Below, piece after piece: positions 46,681-53,993 of a stretch of DNA of 55,149 nt. The position numbers and the translations under genes are program-made. Position 1 is the stretch's first letter; each line of letters begins with the position of its first letter. The notes under the pieces were generated by a model that saw nothing but the letters and a program-made list of their open reading frames with translations, was not told the DNA's origin and did no database searches. The stretch comes from Marinitoga sp. 1197 (GTDB taxonomy: Bacteria; Thermotogota; Thermotogae; Petrotogales; Petrotogaceae): assembly GCF_001021165.1 (NCBI RefSeq), contig NZ_AZAY01000017.1, positions 1 through 55,149 of the forward strand. Reading direction: 5' to 3'.

Positions 46681-48588
46681 TCACTCCGTAAATACCCATT
46701 GATATTTTTGTTTAATCTCTGGAATGTATGATGACAATTTCTCTATAGTCTTTTTCAAGTTTTTCATATATTTTATAGAGTTATCTTCATATAATTTTTC
46801 ATATAATTTTAAAGCATCTTCAAAATATTTTCTAGCTTTTTCAGCTTCTACTTTTTCCTGATATAATATTCCTAAATTAAATAAAAGCATAGCTTTATCT
46901 TCTGAAGGTATTTTATCATTTAACAGTGAAAAAGCTTCATTCAAATGAATTTCAGCGCTTTCTAAATTTCCTAAGCGCATTTCTAAACTTCCAAGGTTAT
47001 TTAAAGAATAAAATAGATGTATATCATATTTCCCATTAACCTTTTCTTTTAAATTACGTCTTATATTTAAAGATAATTCAAGGTATTTTTTTGCTAAATC
47101 ATTTTTCTTCAATTCCGCATACATAGTACCCAGATTATTTTGAATAACAGATGTATTAAATTGCATGTCAATAGATTTATTATTTTCGCAAAAATCCAGC
47201 GCTCTGAGATATGCTTTTTCAGCTTCACTATAGTTTTCAACTTCTGTATACAAATTTCCCAGAATATGATATATCACATAATGGTTTTGTTCAGGAATTT
47301 TCTTCTTTAAGCTTTCAGTTAATGTAATTAAAAACGTAATATTTTTTCTGGATAAATTCAATTGATTTTTTATTTCTATTAAAGCCTTTAACAATTCTGA
47401 GGTATCTCCAAAAGCGATAGATACCATATTTTTTAATAAAGAAATAAAAGCTCTTTCCATTGCTTCGAATTTTGAATTATATAATTTTAATTTATTTTTT
47501 AATTCGTTATTTTCTTCTTTTAAATTTTCTATGACTTTTCCATATTCACTTAGTTTGTTATTTAATCTTGATTCGAACATTTTTAATTTTTCATCTAAAG
47601 CTAAATCTTTGGTTTTAATATCAGGCATAATTAATTCATCTTCTGTTTTTTGTGTGGCTTCATTTTCATTGATTGGTTGTGTTGATTCAGGTATAACTTG
47701 AGATGTATTTCCCTCCTCGATATTTTGAGGTGTGATTTCAGAATTTTCATCAATTTCTAATTCAGGGATATTTTCTTCTTCTGCTGAAGTCGTTATTTCA
47801 GGGTTTTCCGTTATAGTAGGTTCAGAAACTTTCTCTTGCTTAGGTGTTTCTGCAATATGTGCTACTTCCTCAAGTGGTGTTTCGGAAACATTTTCGACAC
47901 TTTCATCTAATTCCAACTCAGGGATGTTTTCTTCTTCTGCCGAAGGTGTTATTTTAGGGTTTTCTATTACAGTGGATTCGGAAACTCCCTCTTGTTTAGG
48001 TGTTTCTGCAATATGCGCTACTTCCTCAAGTGGTGTTTCAGAAATATTTTCAACATTTCCTTCTAATTCCAACTCAGGGATGTTTCCTTCTTCTGCCGAA
48101 GGTGTTATTTCAGGGTTTTCTATTACAGTGGATTCGGAAACTTCCTCTTGTTTAGGTGTTTCTGCAATATGCGCTACTTCCTCAAGTGGTGTTTCGGAAG
48201 CTTTTTCACTATTTCCTTCTAATTCCAATTCAGGAATGTCCTCTTCTTCTGCCATAGGTGGTATTTCTGCGCTTTCTGTTATAGTAGGTTCAGAAATATC
48301 TTTCTCCTGATGTAATTCATCAGGAATTACTTCTTCTTTAGTTATATCTTCCAGGCTTTTATCCAGGTTTTCACCCATTTTTTCAACTGTCGAAACATCA
48401 ATATTATCTAATAATTTCAGATCTTCCAAATTTTCAACATCTTCTTCAATTTTTTTATTTTCCAGATTTGATGATTCCGTATTACTTTCTAAATTTTCTA
48501 AATCCATTAAATCATTGATTTCATCAACATCATTTAATAAATCATTTAAATCCAAATTTTCTTCTTTTTTTTCTTTTTCTTCAGACAT
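46681..48588 (-). CDS. Acidic repeat protein with coiled coil and TPR domain
   Basis: 635 aa. Residues 1-95 are very acidic and low-complexity. Residues about 96-286 consist of 3-4 copies of a 52-residue repeat with an EVAHIAETPKQE core and IPELEL. Residues about 320-380 are a predicted coiled coil (LDEKLKMFESRLNNKL...). Residues about 425-605 carry four or five TPRs (SEAEKAYLRALDFCE, NNLGTMYAEL, NNLGSLEMRL, LGILYQEK). There is no signal peptide. GGGGGGAT precedes the ATG, eleven bases after the response-regulator gene. A scaffold role is inferred; TPRs of this kind bind partner proteins. Confidence 0.8.
   Translation of the reverse strand: MSEEKEKKEENLDLNDLLNDVDEINDLMDLENLESNTESSNLENKKIEEDVENLEDLKLLDNIDVSTVEKMGENLDKSLEDITKEEVIPDELHQEKDISEPTITESAEIPPMAEEEDIPELELEGNSEKASETPLEEVAHIAETPKQEEVSESTVIENPEITPSAEEGNIPELELEGNVENISETPLEEVAHIAETPKQEGVSESTVIENPKITPSAEEENIPELELDESVENVSETPLEEVAHIAETPKQEKVSEPTITENPEITTSAEEENIPELEIDENSEITPQNIEEGNTSQVIPESTQPINENEATQKTEDELIMPDIKTKDLALDEKLKMFESRLNNKLSEYGKVIENLKEENNELKNKLKLYNSKFEAMERAFISLLKNMVSIAFGDTSELLKALIEIKNQLNLSRKNITFLITLTESLKKKIPEQNHYVIYHILGNLYTEVENYSEAEKAYLRALDFCENNKSIDMQFNTSVIQNNLGTMYAELKKNDLAKKYLELSLNIRRNLKEKVNGKYDIHLFYSLNNLGSLEMRLGNLESAEIHLNEAFSLLNDKIPSEDKAMLLFNLGILYQEKVEAEKARKYFEDALKLYEKLYEDNSIKYMKNLKKTIEKLSSYIPEIKQKYQWVFTE
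47730..48300. repeat. 156-bp in-frame tandem repeat
   Basis: The string GGTGTTTCTGCAATATG recurs at 47843, 47999 and 48155, exactly 156 bases apart. The flanking unit covers about 3.6 copies. The two most upstream units are the most alike. The period is a multiple of three, so copy number can change without breaking the frame. Confidence 0.85.
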
Positions 48589-48599
48589 AAAATCCCCCC

Positions 48600-49919
48600 T
48601 TAATTTTTCATTTTCTTTAATTTAGAAAATAATGTCATTTTTGATATCCCAAGGATATTAGCAGCCTGTGTTTTATTATTATTTGTAAATTCCAGAGTTT
48701 TTTGTATATACCTTTTCTCTACTTCTTCAAGTCTTAGTCCAATAGGAATTTTCACATATTCAATATCTTCACTGTTTTTTATATTTTCTGGAATAAATGA
48801 TTTATCCAATATATCTTTTGTTGCCACTGCAACCATTGAATAAATAACATTTTTAAGTTCGCGAACATTTCCTACCCATATATGTTTTTTTAAAATTTCC
48901 AATGCATCTGGATTTATACCCTTTATTTTAGTTCCAAATTCTTCATTGGCTTTATGTATAAAATAATTTACCAAAAGAGGTATATCCTCTTTATGATTTC
49001 TAAGAGGTTCTACTTCAATTTGAAAAACTGACAATCTAAAGTATAAATCTTCTCTGAATTCACCATTCTCAACCATCTTTTTAAGATTACTATTAGTAGC
49101 GGCTATGATTCTAACATTAATCTTTTTAGATTTTGTAGCTCCAATTCTTTCTACTTCTTTATTTTCAAGAACTCTTAACAATTTTACTTGCATGTTTTTA
49201 GGTAATTCGCCAATTTCATCAAGAAATAATGTTCCATTATGTGCCAGCTCGAATTTTCCAGGTTTTTCCTGTTCAGCCCCTGTAAAAGCACCTTTTTCAT
49301 ATCCAAACAATTCGCTTTCAAATAATTCAGGTGGAATTGCACCACAATTTACCGCAACAAATTTTTTTCTGTTACTGGTTTTGTGTATTATTTGGGCTAT
49401 AATATCTTTACCAGTACCACTTTCACCTGTTATTAACACAGGAATATTTTTTTCCGCAATTAAATTTATTTTATTTTTTATTTGCTCGATAAATCTTGAT
49501 TTTCCTATTAATTCAGGATATTCATTTAATCTATCTTTTAACTCCTTAATTTCTTTTTTTAATTTAATAGTCTCTAATGCTCTATTAACTTCATTAATTA
49601 AAACTTTTAAATCTACCGGTTTTTCAAGAAAATTATATACTCCTAATTTCATGGCTTTTACAGCATCTCCAATATCGCCATGAGCAGTAATTACTATTAT
49701 TTCTTCGGTATATTTTTTCAGTCTATCAATCAAATCCATTCCATTTATATCTGGTAAAAATAGATCTAAAATAATTAAATCAGGGATTTCCGATTTAGCC
49801 ATATCAAGGCCTTCCAATCCCCTCATTGCGCATATTGTTTTATAATCGAATTTACTTAAAAAATCACACATTGTCTTATTTAAAATTTTATCATCTTCAA
49901 TTATCAAAATTTTAAACAT
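48600..49919 (-). CDS. Sigma-54-dependent response regulator (NtrC/AtoC type)
   Basis: 439 aa. The receiver domain has EDD (8-10) and the phospho-acceptor D52. The AAA+ domain has Walker A GESGTGKD (165-172), the sigma-54 contact loop GAFTGA (210-215) and LFLDEIGELP. The C-terminal Fis-type helix-turn-helix is NKTQAANILGISKMTL. It should activate sigma-54 promoters when phosphorylated. No sensor kinase is adjacent. Its start overlaps the end of the Mpv17-like gene by eight bases and it lies upstream of the acidic TPR gene. Confidence 0.92.
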   Translation of the reverse strand: MFKILIIEDDKILNKTMCDFLSKFDYKTICAMRGLEGLDMAKSEIPDLIILDLFLPDINGMDLIDRLKKYTEEIIVITAHGDIGDAVKAMKLGVYNFLEKPVDLKVLINEVNRALETIKLKKEIKELKDRLNEYPELIGKSRFIEQIKNKINLIAEKNIPVLITGESGTGKDIIAQIIHKTSNRKKFVAVNCGAIPPELFESELFGYEKGAFTGAEQEKPGKFELAHNGTLFLDEIGELPKNMQVKLLRVLENKEVERIGATKSKKINVRIIAATNSNLKKMVENGEFREDLYFRLSVFQIEVEPLRNHKEDIPLLVNYFIHKANEEFGTKIKGINPDALEILKKHIWVGNVRELKNVIYSMVAVATKDILDKSFIPENIKNSEDIEYVKIPIGLRLEEVEKRYIQKTLEFTNNNKTQAANILGISKMTLFSKLKKMKN

Positions 49920-50421
49920 TTTCAGCTTCCTTTGGTTTTTTTAAATTTGCAAAAATACCCAAAATTAATCCAAGAACAAAACTCCAAACGGCAGCTAATG
50001 TAATTTGCCATTCTACAGGCAAAGAAAAAGTTACTGTATGAGCAGGCACCCAGAACCATAATAATGTAAATAAAGCACCTTTTAATCCATCTTTTGGGAT
50101 TTTGAATTTTGGAAGATTATCCAGAAATCTATGAATTATTATTAACCACGGTCCAAAAAAAGCATTTGTAAATAATGATTTAAAAAAAGCCTGATATATT
50201 TTTTCTGACGGCAAATAATTGTGTTCAACCAATTCCTTGACAAATCCGTTAAATCCTGTGAATGCAAATTTTATAATTACTCCCAAAATCGCCCAAACTA
50301 TAGCTGAATAAATGACTTTAAAAACTGAAATTTTGTTTTTTGTTAGCAACTTTGCAACTATCTCACCAGCTGTACCTAAAATAGCGAATTGAATCATTGC
50401 TGCGATTAAAGGGTTTTCCAT
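49912..50421 (-). CDS. Mpv17/PMP22-like membrane protein
   Basis: 169 aa with about four or five hydrophobic segments. The C-terminal half (GPWLIIIHRFLDNLP, FWVPAHTVTFSLPVEWQ) resembles the signature region of Mpv17/PMP22 proteins, known mainly from eukaryotic organelles where they may form channels. The match is by eye and moderate. AAGGAGGT precedes the ATG. It is the first gene of the operon with the sigma-54 regulator. Confidence 0.55.
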   Translation of the reverse strand: MENPLIAAMIQFAILGTAGEIVAKLLTKNKISVFKVIYSAIVWAILGVIIKFAFTGFNGFVKELVEHNYLPSEKIYQAFFKSLFTNAFFGPWLIIIHRFLDNLPKFKIPKDGLKGALFTLLWFWVPAHTVTFSLPVEWQITLAAVWSFVLGLILGIFANLKKPKEAENV

Positions 50422-50472
50422 TTTATAACCTCCTTAAAAATATAACTTTTTTATATCTTTACTACTATAAAT

Positions 50473-50501
50473 ATTATAGCACTTTTTTATAATATTTTTA
50501 A
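50473..50501 (-). promoter_or_regulatory. Promoter of the Mpv17-like/regulator operon
   Basis: On the minus strand an extended -10 TGCTATAAT (hexamer 50478-50473) has a weak TTAAAA -35 at 50501-50496, 17 bases apart. It is of vegetative type, not sigma-54 type. Confidence 0.45.
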
Positions 50502-50539
50502 TATGGTATAATATATAATAGATTGTTTAATATTTATAT

Positions 50540-50729
50540 TGTCTAAAAAGTCAAATTCACTCAGACAGCTCAATTGCTAATCCTTAAAATTATTCATTCT
50601 CAGCCGTCGCTCAAACAATACATCGTGTATTGTTTCGCTCAAAATTACGTCCATGTAATTTTGACGGCTTTCATTCATAATTTTAAGGGCAATCTTCGAG
50701 TCTTCATTTCATTTGAGACTTTTTAGACA
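50540..50729 (+). repeat. Structured TIR-bounded repeat element, copy 2 (190 bp)
   Basis: The 13-base ends TGTCTAAAAAGTC (50540-50552) and GACTTTTTAGACA (50717-50729) are perfect inverted repeats. Inside, CCTTAAAATTAT (50582) pairs with the segment ending at 50688, GCCGTC (50603-50608) pairs with GACGGC (50663-50668), and two hairpins (AACAATACA/TGTATTGTT and CAAAATTAC/GTAATTTTG) sit in the core. No ORF. It occupies most of the 360-base gap between the Mpv17-like gene and the membrane protein at 50782. Confidence 0.78.
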
Positions 50730-50732
50730 GCC

Positions 50733-50738
50733 TATAAT
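50733..50738 (+). promoter_or_regulatory. -10 box abutting the repeat element
   Basis: TATAAT begins three bases after the right end of the repeat. The only -35-like sequence (TTGAGA at 50713) is inside the element and spaced 14 bases. It could start the gene at 50782. Confidence 0.35.
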
Positions 50739-50781
50739 ATTGTTATTATCAAAAATGGATATTTTTGAAGAGGTGATAAAT

Positions 50782-51507
50782 ATGGAAGAAACTTTAGCGT
50801 CAACTCTATCAACCATTGTCCAACAAAGTACAGAATCTTTACAGATTTTATATTCATATTCAAATTCCTGGTATATAATTCTTCCAGTATCTTTAATTTC
50901 TGTGCTTTTTGCGAAAAAAGTTTCAAAAGTCATTTTTTTTATTCTTGGTTTTTTAAGCAGTTATGTGTTTATAATTCCATACTTACAACAATTCGATTTT
51001 GTTAATAAATTGTTGAATCAGATAAAAGTAAAACAGGAAATTTCTTTTTTGATTTTCTCTGTTATAATTGGTATTTTAACTTATACTTTCTTTAAATCTT
51101 CTGCACAAATTGCAGGTTTTATATTAGGCGGTATTGTTGGAATAGAAATCTATGGCGTTATTTCAAATTTTTATCCTGGATTTTTTGAAAATTTAAACAT
51201 TTTAAAAAACATAGATAAAGTATATATACCCTGGATTTTTGTTGTAATATTTGGAATAATAGTATCAATACTAATTACTAAAAGTTTCGATAACGTTGTA
51301 TCTATTTTGACAATACTTATTTCTTCAGCTATTGCCGGATTTTTTACTTTATACGCTTTAGAATATTCGCTTTCACTAAAAATTGGAGAAAACACTTTAT
51401 TAAAACATAATACAAATATTAGTGATATTGAATTAATAACAATAATTGTTTTTTCAATTATATATATAATTTTAGGATTTAAATTTAATTTCAAAAAATC
51501 TAAATAA
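50782..51507 (+). CDS. Polytopic membrane protein of unknown function
   Basis: The start is ATG 50782 behind GAGGTG, giving 241 aa. Six or seven hydrophobic helices are evident, with repeated glycine-containing segments (GFILGGIVGIEIYG). The pattern is reminiscent of the DUF4203/TMEM198 type, but I cannot confirm it. It precedes the uridine kinase gene by 16 bases and is probably cotranscribed. Confidence 0.65.
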   Translation: MEETLASTLSTIVQQSTESLQILYSYSNSWYIILPVSLISVLFAKKVSKVIFFILGFLSSYVFIIPYLQQFDFVNKLLNQIKVKQEISFLIFSVIIGILTYTFFKSSAQIAGFILGGIVGIEIYGVISNFYPGFFENLNILKNIDKVYIPWIFVVIFGIIVSILITKSFDNVVSILTILISSAIAGFFTLYALEYSLSLKIGENTLLKHNTNISDIELITIIVFSIIYIILGFKFNFKKSK

Positions 51508-51523
51508 GTAGGGAGTGTTATTT

Positions 51524-52132
51524 ATGTATGTTATTGGCATTGCTGGCGGCACAGGATCGGGAAAAACAACTGTTGCATATAAAATAAGAGAAACTCTGGG
51601 AACACAAAATTGTGAAATATTGCCAATGGATAATTATTATAGAGATTTAAGCCATGAAACTCTTGAACAAAGAAAATTACATAATTATGATCATCCAAAT
51701 ATGATTGAAAATGAATTGATGTTTAAGCATATTAATGATTTAAAAAATGGTAAAATTATTGATTTACCAGAGTATGATTTTTCACAATTTACCAGGGTTG
51801 GTACAATGAGCTTTGAACCAAAACCGATAATAATCGTTGAGGGTATTTTTGCTTTATATTACGAAGAATTGAGAAATCTTTATGATCTTGCTATATATGT
51901 TGATACAGAAAATGATATAAGATTTATAAGGCGACTTGAGAGAGATATAAAAGAAAGAGGAAGAAATCTAGATTCTATAATAAATCAATATACAAATACT
52001 GTAAAACCCATGCATGACGCATACGTTGAACCAACAAAAAAGTATGCGGATATTATTATTCCAGAAGGAGGATTCAATGAAAAAGCTATTCAGGTTGTAG
52101 TTAATTATATTTTCAGAAAGATGTTAAAATAG
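51524..52132 (+). CDS. udk: Uridine kinase
   Basis: The start is ATG 51524 behind AGGGAGTG. The product is 202 aa. Walker A GGTGSGKT is at residues 8-15; MDNYYRDL, YDHP and EGIFALYYEEL are family signatures, as is RRLERDIKERGR near residue 140. It phosphorylates uridine and cytidine in pyrimidine salvage. The gene ends in the stem of a strong terminator. Confidence 0.93.
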   Translation: MYVIGIAGGTGSGKTTVAYKIRETLGTQNCEILPMDNYYRDLSHETLEQRKLHNYDHPNMIENELMFKHINDLKNGKIIDLPEYDFSQFTRVGTMSFEPKPIIIVEGIFALYYEELRNLYDLAIYVDTENDIRFIRRLERDIKERGRNLDSIINQYTNTVKPMHDAYVEPTKKYADIIIPEGGFNEKAIQVVVNYIFRKMLK

Positions 52133-52160
52133 AACTACTATTTTAACATCTTGGTTTTTA
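52118..52160 (+). terminator. Terminator after udk
   Basis: A 15-base stem (52118-52132 with 52138-52152), five-base loop, followed by GGTTTTTA. It separates convergent genes. Confidence 0.8.
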
Positions 52161-52664
52161 TTTCTTCTTTTTTGATAAAGCTATACTCAAAGCAGTTGTT
52201 AATTTTAATATATTTTCATTTAAATTTTCTATTCTATAGCTTAGTGTAGATGCTATTTTTTTCATTATTTTATATCCAATATCTGGTCTTTTTTCCGCCA
52301 GATTTTCAAAATCCTTTTTTGATATTTCATATAATTCACATTCACTAATAGCCTTGATTGTAGCAGAACGAAGAGAACCAGTTACAAGCGACATTTCTCC
52401 AAAAAAACTGATTTTTTCATCATCTAAAATAGCCATAGATTTTTCACTCTCTTCCCAATGGTGAGAACCAATTTTTAGGGTTAATTGATGAGTGATTTGA
52501 ACCTTACCTTTTTTGAAAATATACATGGTATCTCCTTTTTCACCCTCGGAAATTATAACTTCCCCTGCTTTAAAATTAATAGGTTTTAAAATTTTAGAAA
52601 TTTCATTTAATTGTTCATCGGTTAATTCCTTAAATAAAGATATATTTTTCAAAAATTCTTCCAT
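52158..52664 (-). CDS. Cyclic-nucleotide-binding-domain protein without HTH
   Basis: 168 aa. A Crp-type beta-roll (GEVIISEGEKGDTMYIFKKGKVQI, then FFGEMSLVTGSLRSATIKA, which corresponds to the phosphate-binding cassette) is followed by a helical tail and a lysine-rich end. There is no C-terminal DNA-binding domain, so it is not a transcription factor. GTAGGTG precedes the ATG, which lies eight bases after the potassium-channel gene. Many K+ channels carry such a domain in cis, so here it could be a regulatory subunit in trans; that is inference. Confidence 0.82.
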   Translation of the reverse strand: MEEFLKNISLFKELTDEQLNEISKILKPINFKAGEVIISEGEKGDTMYIFKKGKVQITHQLTLKIGSHHWEESEKSMAILDDEKISFFGEMSLVTGSLRSATIKAISECELYEISKKDFENLAEKRPDIGYKIMKKIASTLSYRIENLNENILKLTTALSIALSKKKK

Positions 52665-52672
52665 TTTTTCAC

Positions 52673-53809
52673 CTACTTTATTATAAATGCATAAGTATCA
52701 TTTTCAGAAATTATATATGAATCATCAGGGTTTAACTTTAAATCATAATCATTTTTCTTTTCTTCATCAAAAAAATCTTCTTCGGCTTCTTCAAATTTCT
52801 GCCTTATAAAATTGTCTATAGAACTATCTGAAGATAAAAAATCATTTATAGTAAATTCTTTTTTCATACTCACCAATCCTATAGTTATAGCATGTTCTTC
52901 TTTTTTTATATAATCAAAAAATTCTTTAAAATTTTTGCCTATAAATATTTTTGGAATAGAAATTAATTTTACTCTCATATTTTCTAATGATGCTATTTCC
53001 CTTAATAACATATGATAAGCAGGAGATAATAATGCTGAAGACAATAATACAGAATTAAATTCACTTCCTAAAATTATATCATCAGCTCCTGCTCTTAAAA
53101 CATACTTGGCTTTCTCTTCCTTTACAACTTCTGCATATATTTTTGCAGTATCATTAAGTGTTCTTATTAATAAGATACTTATTAATGTTCTTTCATCACA
53201 TTCTTCTAGACTTTTTCCACCATAAGTATCTGATAATATAATAATATGTTTTGCCTGTGAAATATTTGCCCTTTTTAAAACATTTTCTTTAGTAAAATCA
53301 CCATGTATAAATTTTATATTTAAGTCAGCAAATCTGGATCTAAAATTTTCGTAATCTTCTTCATCAGCTTGATTTACCAGAACTATATGATAATCTTCCA
53401 AATTTATGAATTTATTCATAGCCTCAAGTGTTTTTTCAAGATGATTATTCCATCCCAGTATAACAATATGATTTTTAAATTTCACTTTTCCCAACCCCTT
53501 CCTTTCTTTTATTCGCCATTCAACCAACAATGATGCTATACTACCGGAAATAAGCGAGAATAGTGTAACTCCAAGCATTATAATTATTATTCCTATAATT
53601 TTTCCTATAATTGTTCTTGGGACTATATCTCCATATCCAACTGTTGCTATAGTTACAATTAACCACCAGAATGCATCAAATAAGGAATTAATATCAGGAT
53701 TTTTCCCAAATTCTGATATATATAATAGCAATCCTATAATGAGCAAGAAAATAAAAATTAATAAAAGTAGTTTATTTATCGGATCCTTAAAAATATGTTT
53801 TATTTTCAT
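52673..53809 (-). CDS. Two-helix potassium channel with RCK (TrkA-N) domain, MthK-like
   Basis: 378 aa. Helix 1 is about residues 12-31, the pore helix and selectivity filter TVGYGD lie at 56-61, and helix 2 is about 68-97. The cytoplasmic RCK domain starts at about 114 (HIVILGWNNH, a degenerate Rossmann motif as in MthK) and is followed by a second RCK subdomain to the C-terminus. Such channels are tetramers gated by Ca2+, other cations or nucleotides. AGGTGG precedes the ATG. It is cotranscribed with a cyclic-nucleotide-binding protein. Confidence 0.9.
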   Translation of the reverse strand: MKIKHIFKDPINKLLLLIFIFLLIIGLLLYISEFGKNPDINSLFDAFWWLIVTIATVGYGDIVPRTIIGKIIGIIIIMLGVTLFSLISGSIASLLVEWRIKERKGLGKVKFKNHIVILGWNNHLEKTLEAMNKFINLEDYHIVLVNQADEEDYENFRSRFADLNIKFIHGDFTKENVLKRANISQAKHIIILSDTYGGKSLEECDERTLISILLIRTLNDTAKIYAEVVKEEKAKYVLRAGADDIILGSEFNSVLLSSALLSPAYHMLLREIASLENMRVKLISIPKIFIGKNFKEFFDYIKKEEHAITIGLVSMKKEFTINDFLSSDSSIDNFIRQKFEEAEEDFFDEEKKNDYDLKLNPDDSYIISENDTYAFIIK

Positions 53810-53846
53810 AATTCCACCTGATTTTCATATACTTATACTTATATAT

Positions 53847-53875
53847 ATTATATCATATAGGCTGTATTCTCTAAA
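53847..53875 (-). promoter_or_regulatory. Promoter of the K+ channel operon
   Basis: On the minus strand TTTAGA (53875-53870) and TATAAT (53852-53847) are 17 bases apart, 37 bases before the start codon. Confidence 0.5.
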
Positions 53876-53934
53876 AATACTTTAATATAGCAAAAATCCT
53901 CTTTTAAATTATTAAAATCAATATAATCATTTTT

Positions 53935-53963
53935 TTGAAAATTAATATATCATGTGATATAAT
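53935..53963 (+). promoter_or_regulatory. Promoter of the chemotaxis receptor gene
   Basis: TTGAAA (53935-53940) and TATAAT (53958-53963) are exactly 17 bases apart, 30 bases before the ATG. Confidence 0.65.
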
Positions 53964-53993
53964 AATTTGAAAAAAAATACTGGAGGTAAAAAA

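Noticed and set aside
47730-48300. CRISPR-like array
   Set aside because: The units are contiguous, 156 bases long, in frame and lack spacers.
47732-48310. 192-codon plus-strand ORF rich in Ser and Gly
   Set aside because: It is the antisense shadow of the 156-bp repeat in the acidic protein gene and has no ribosome binding site.
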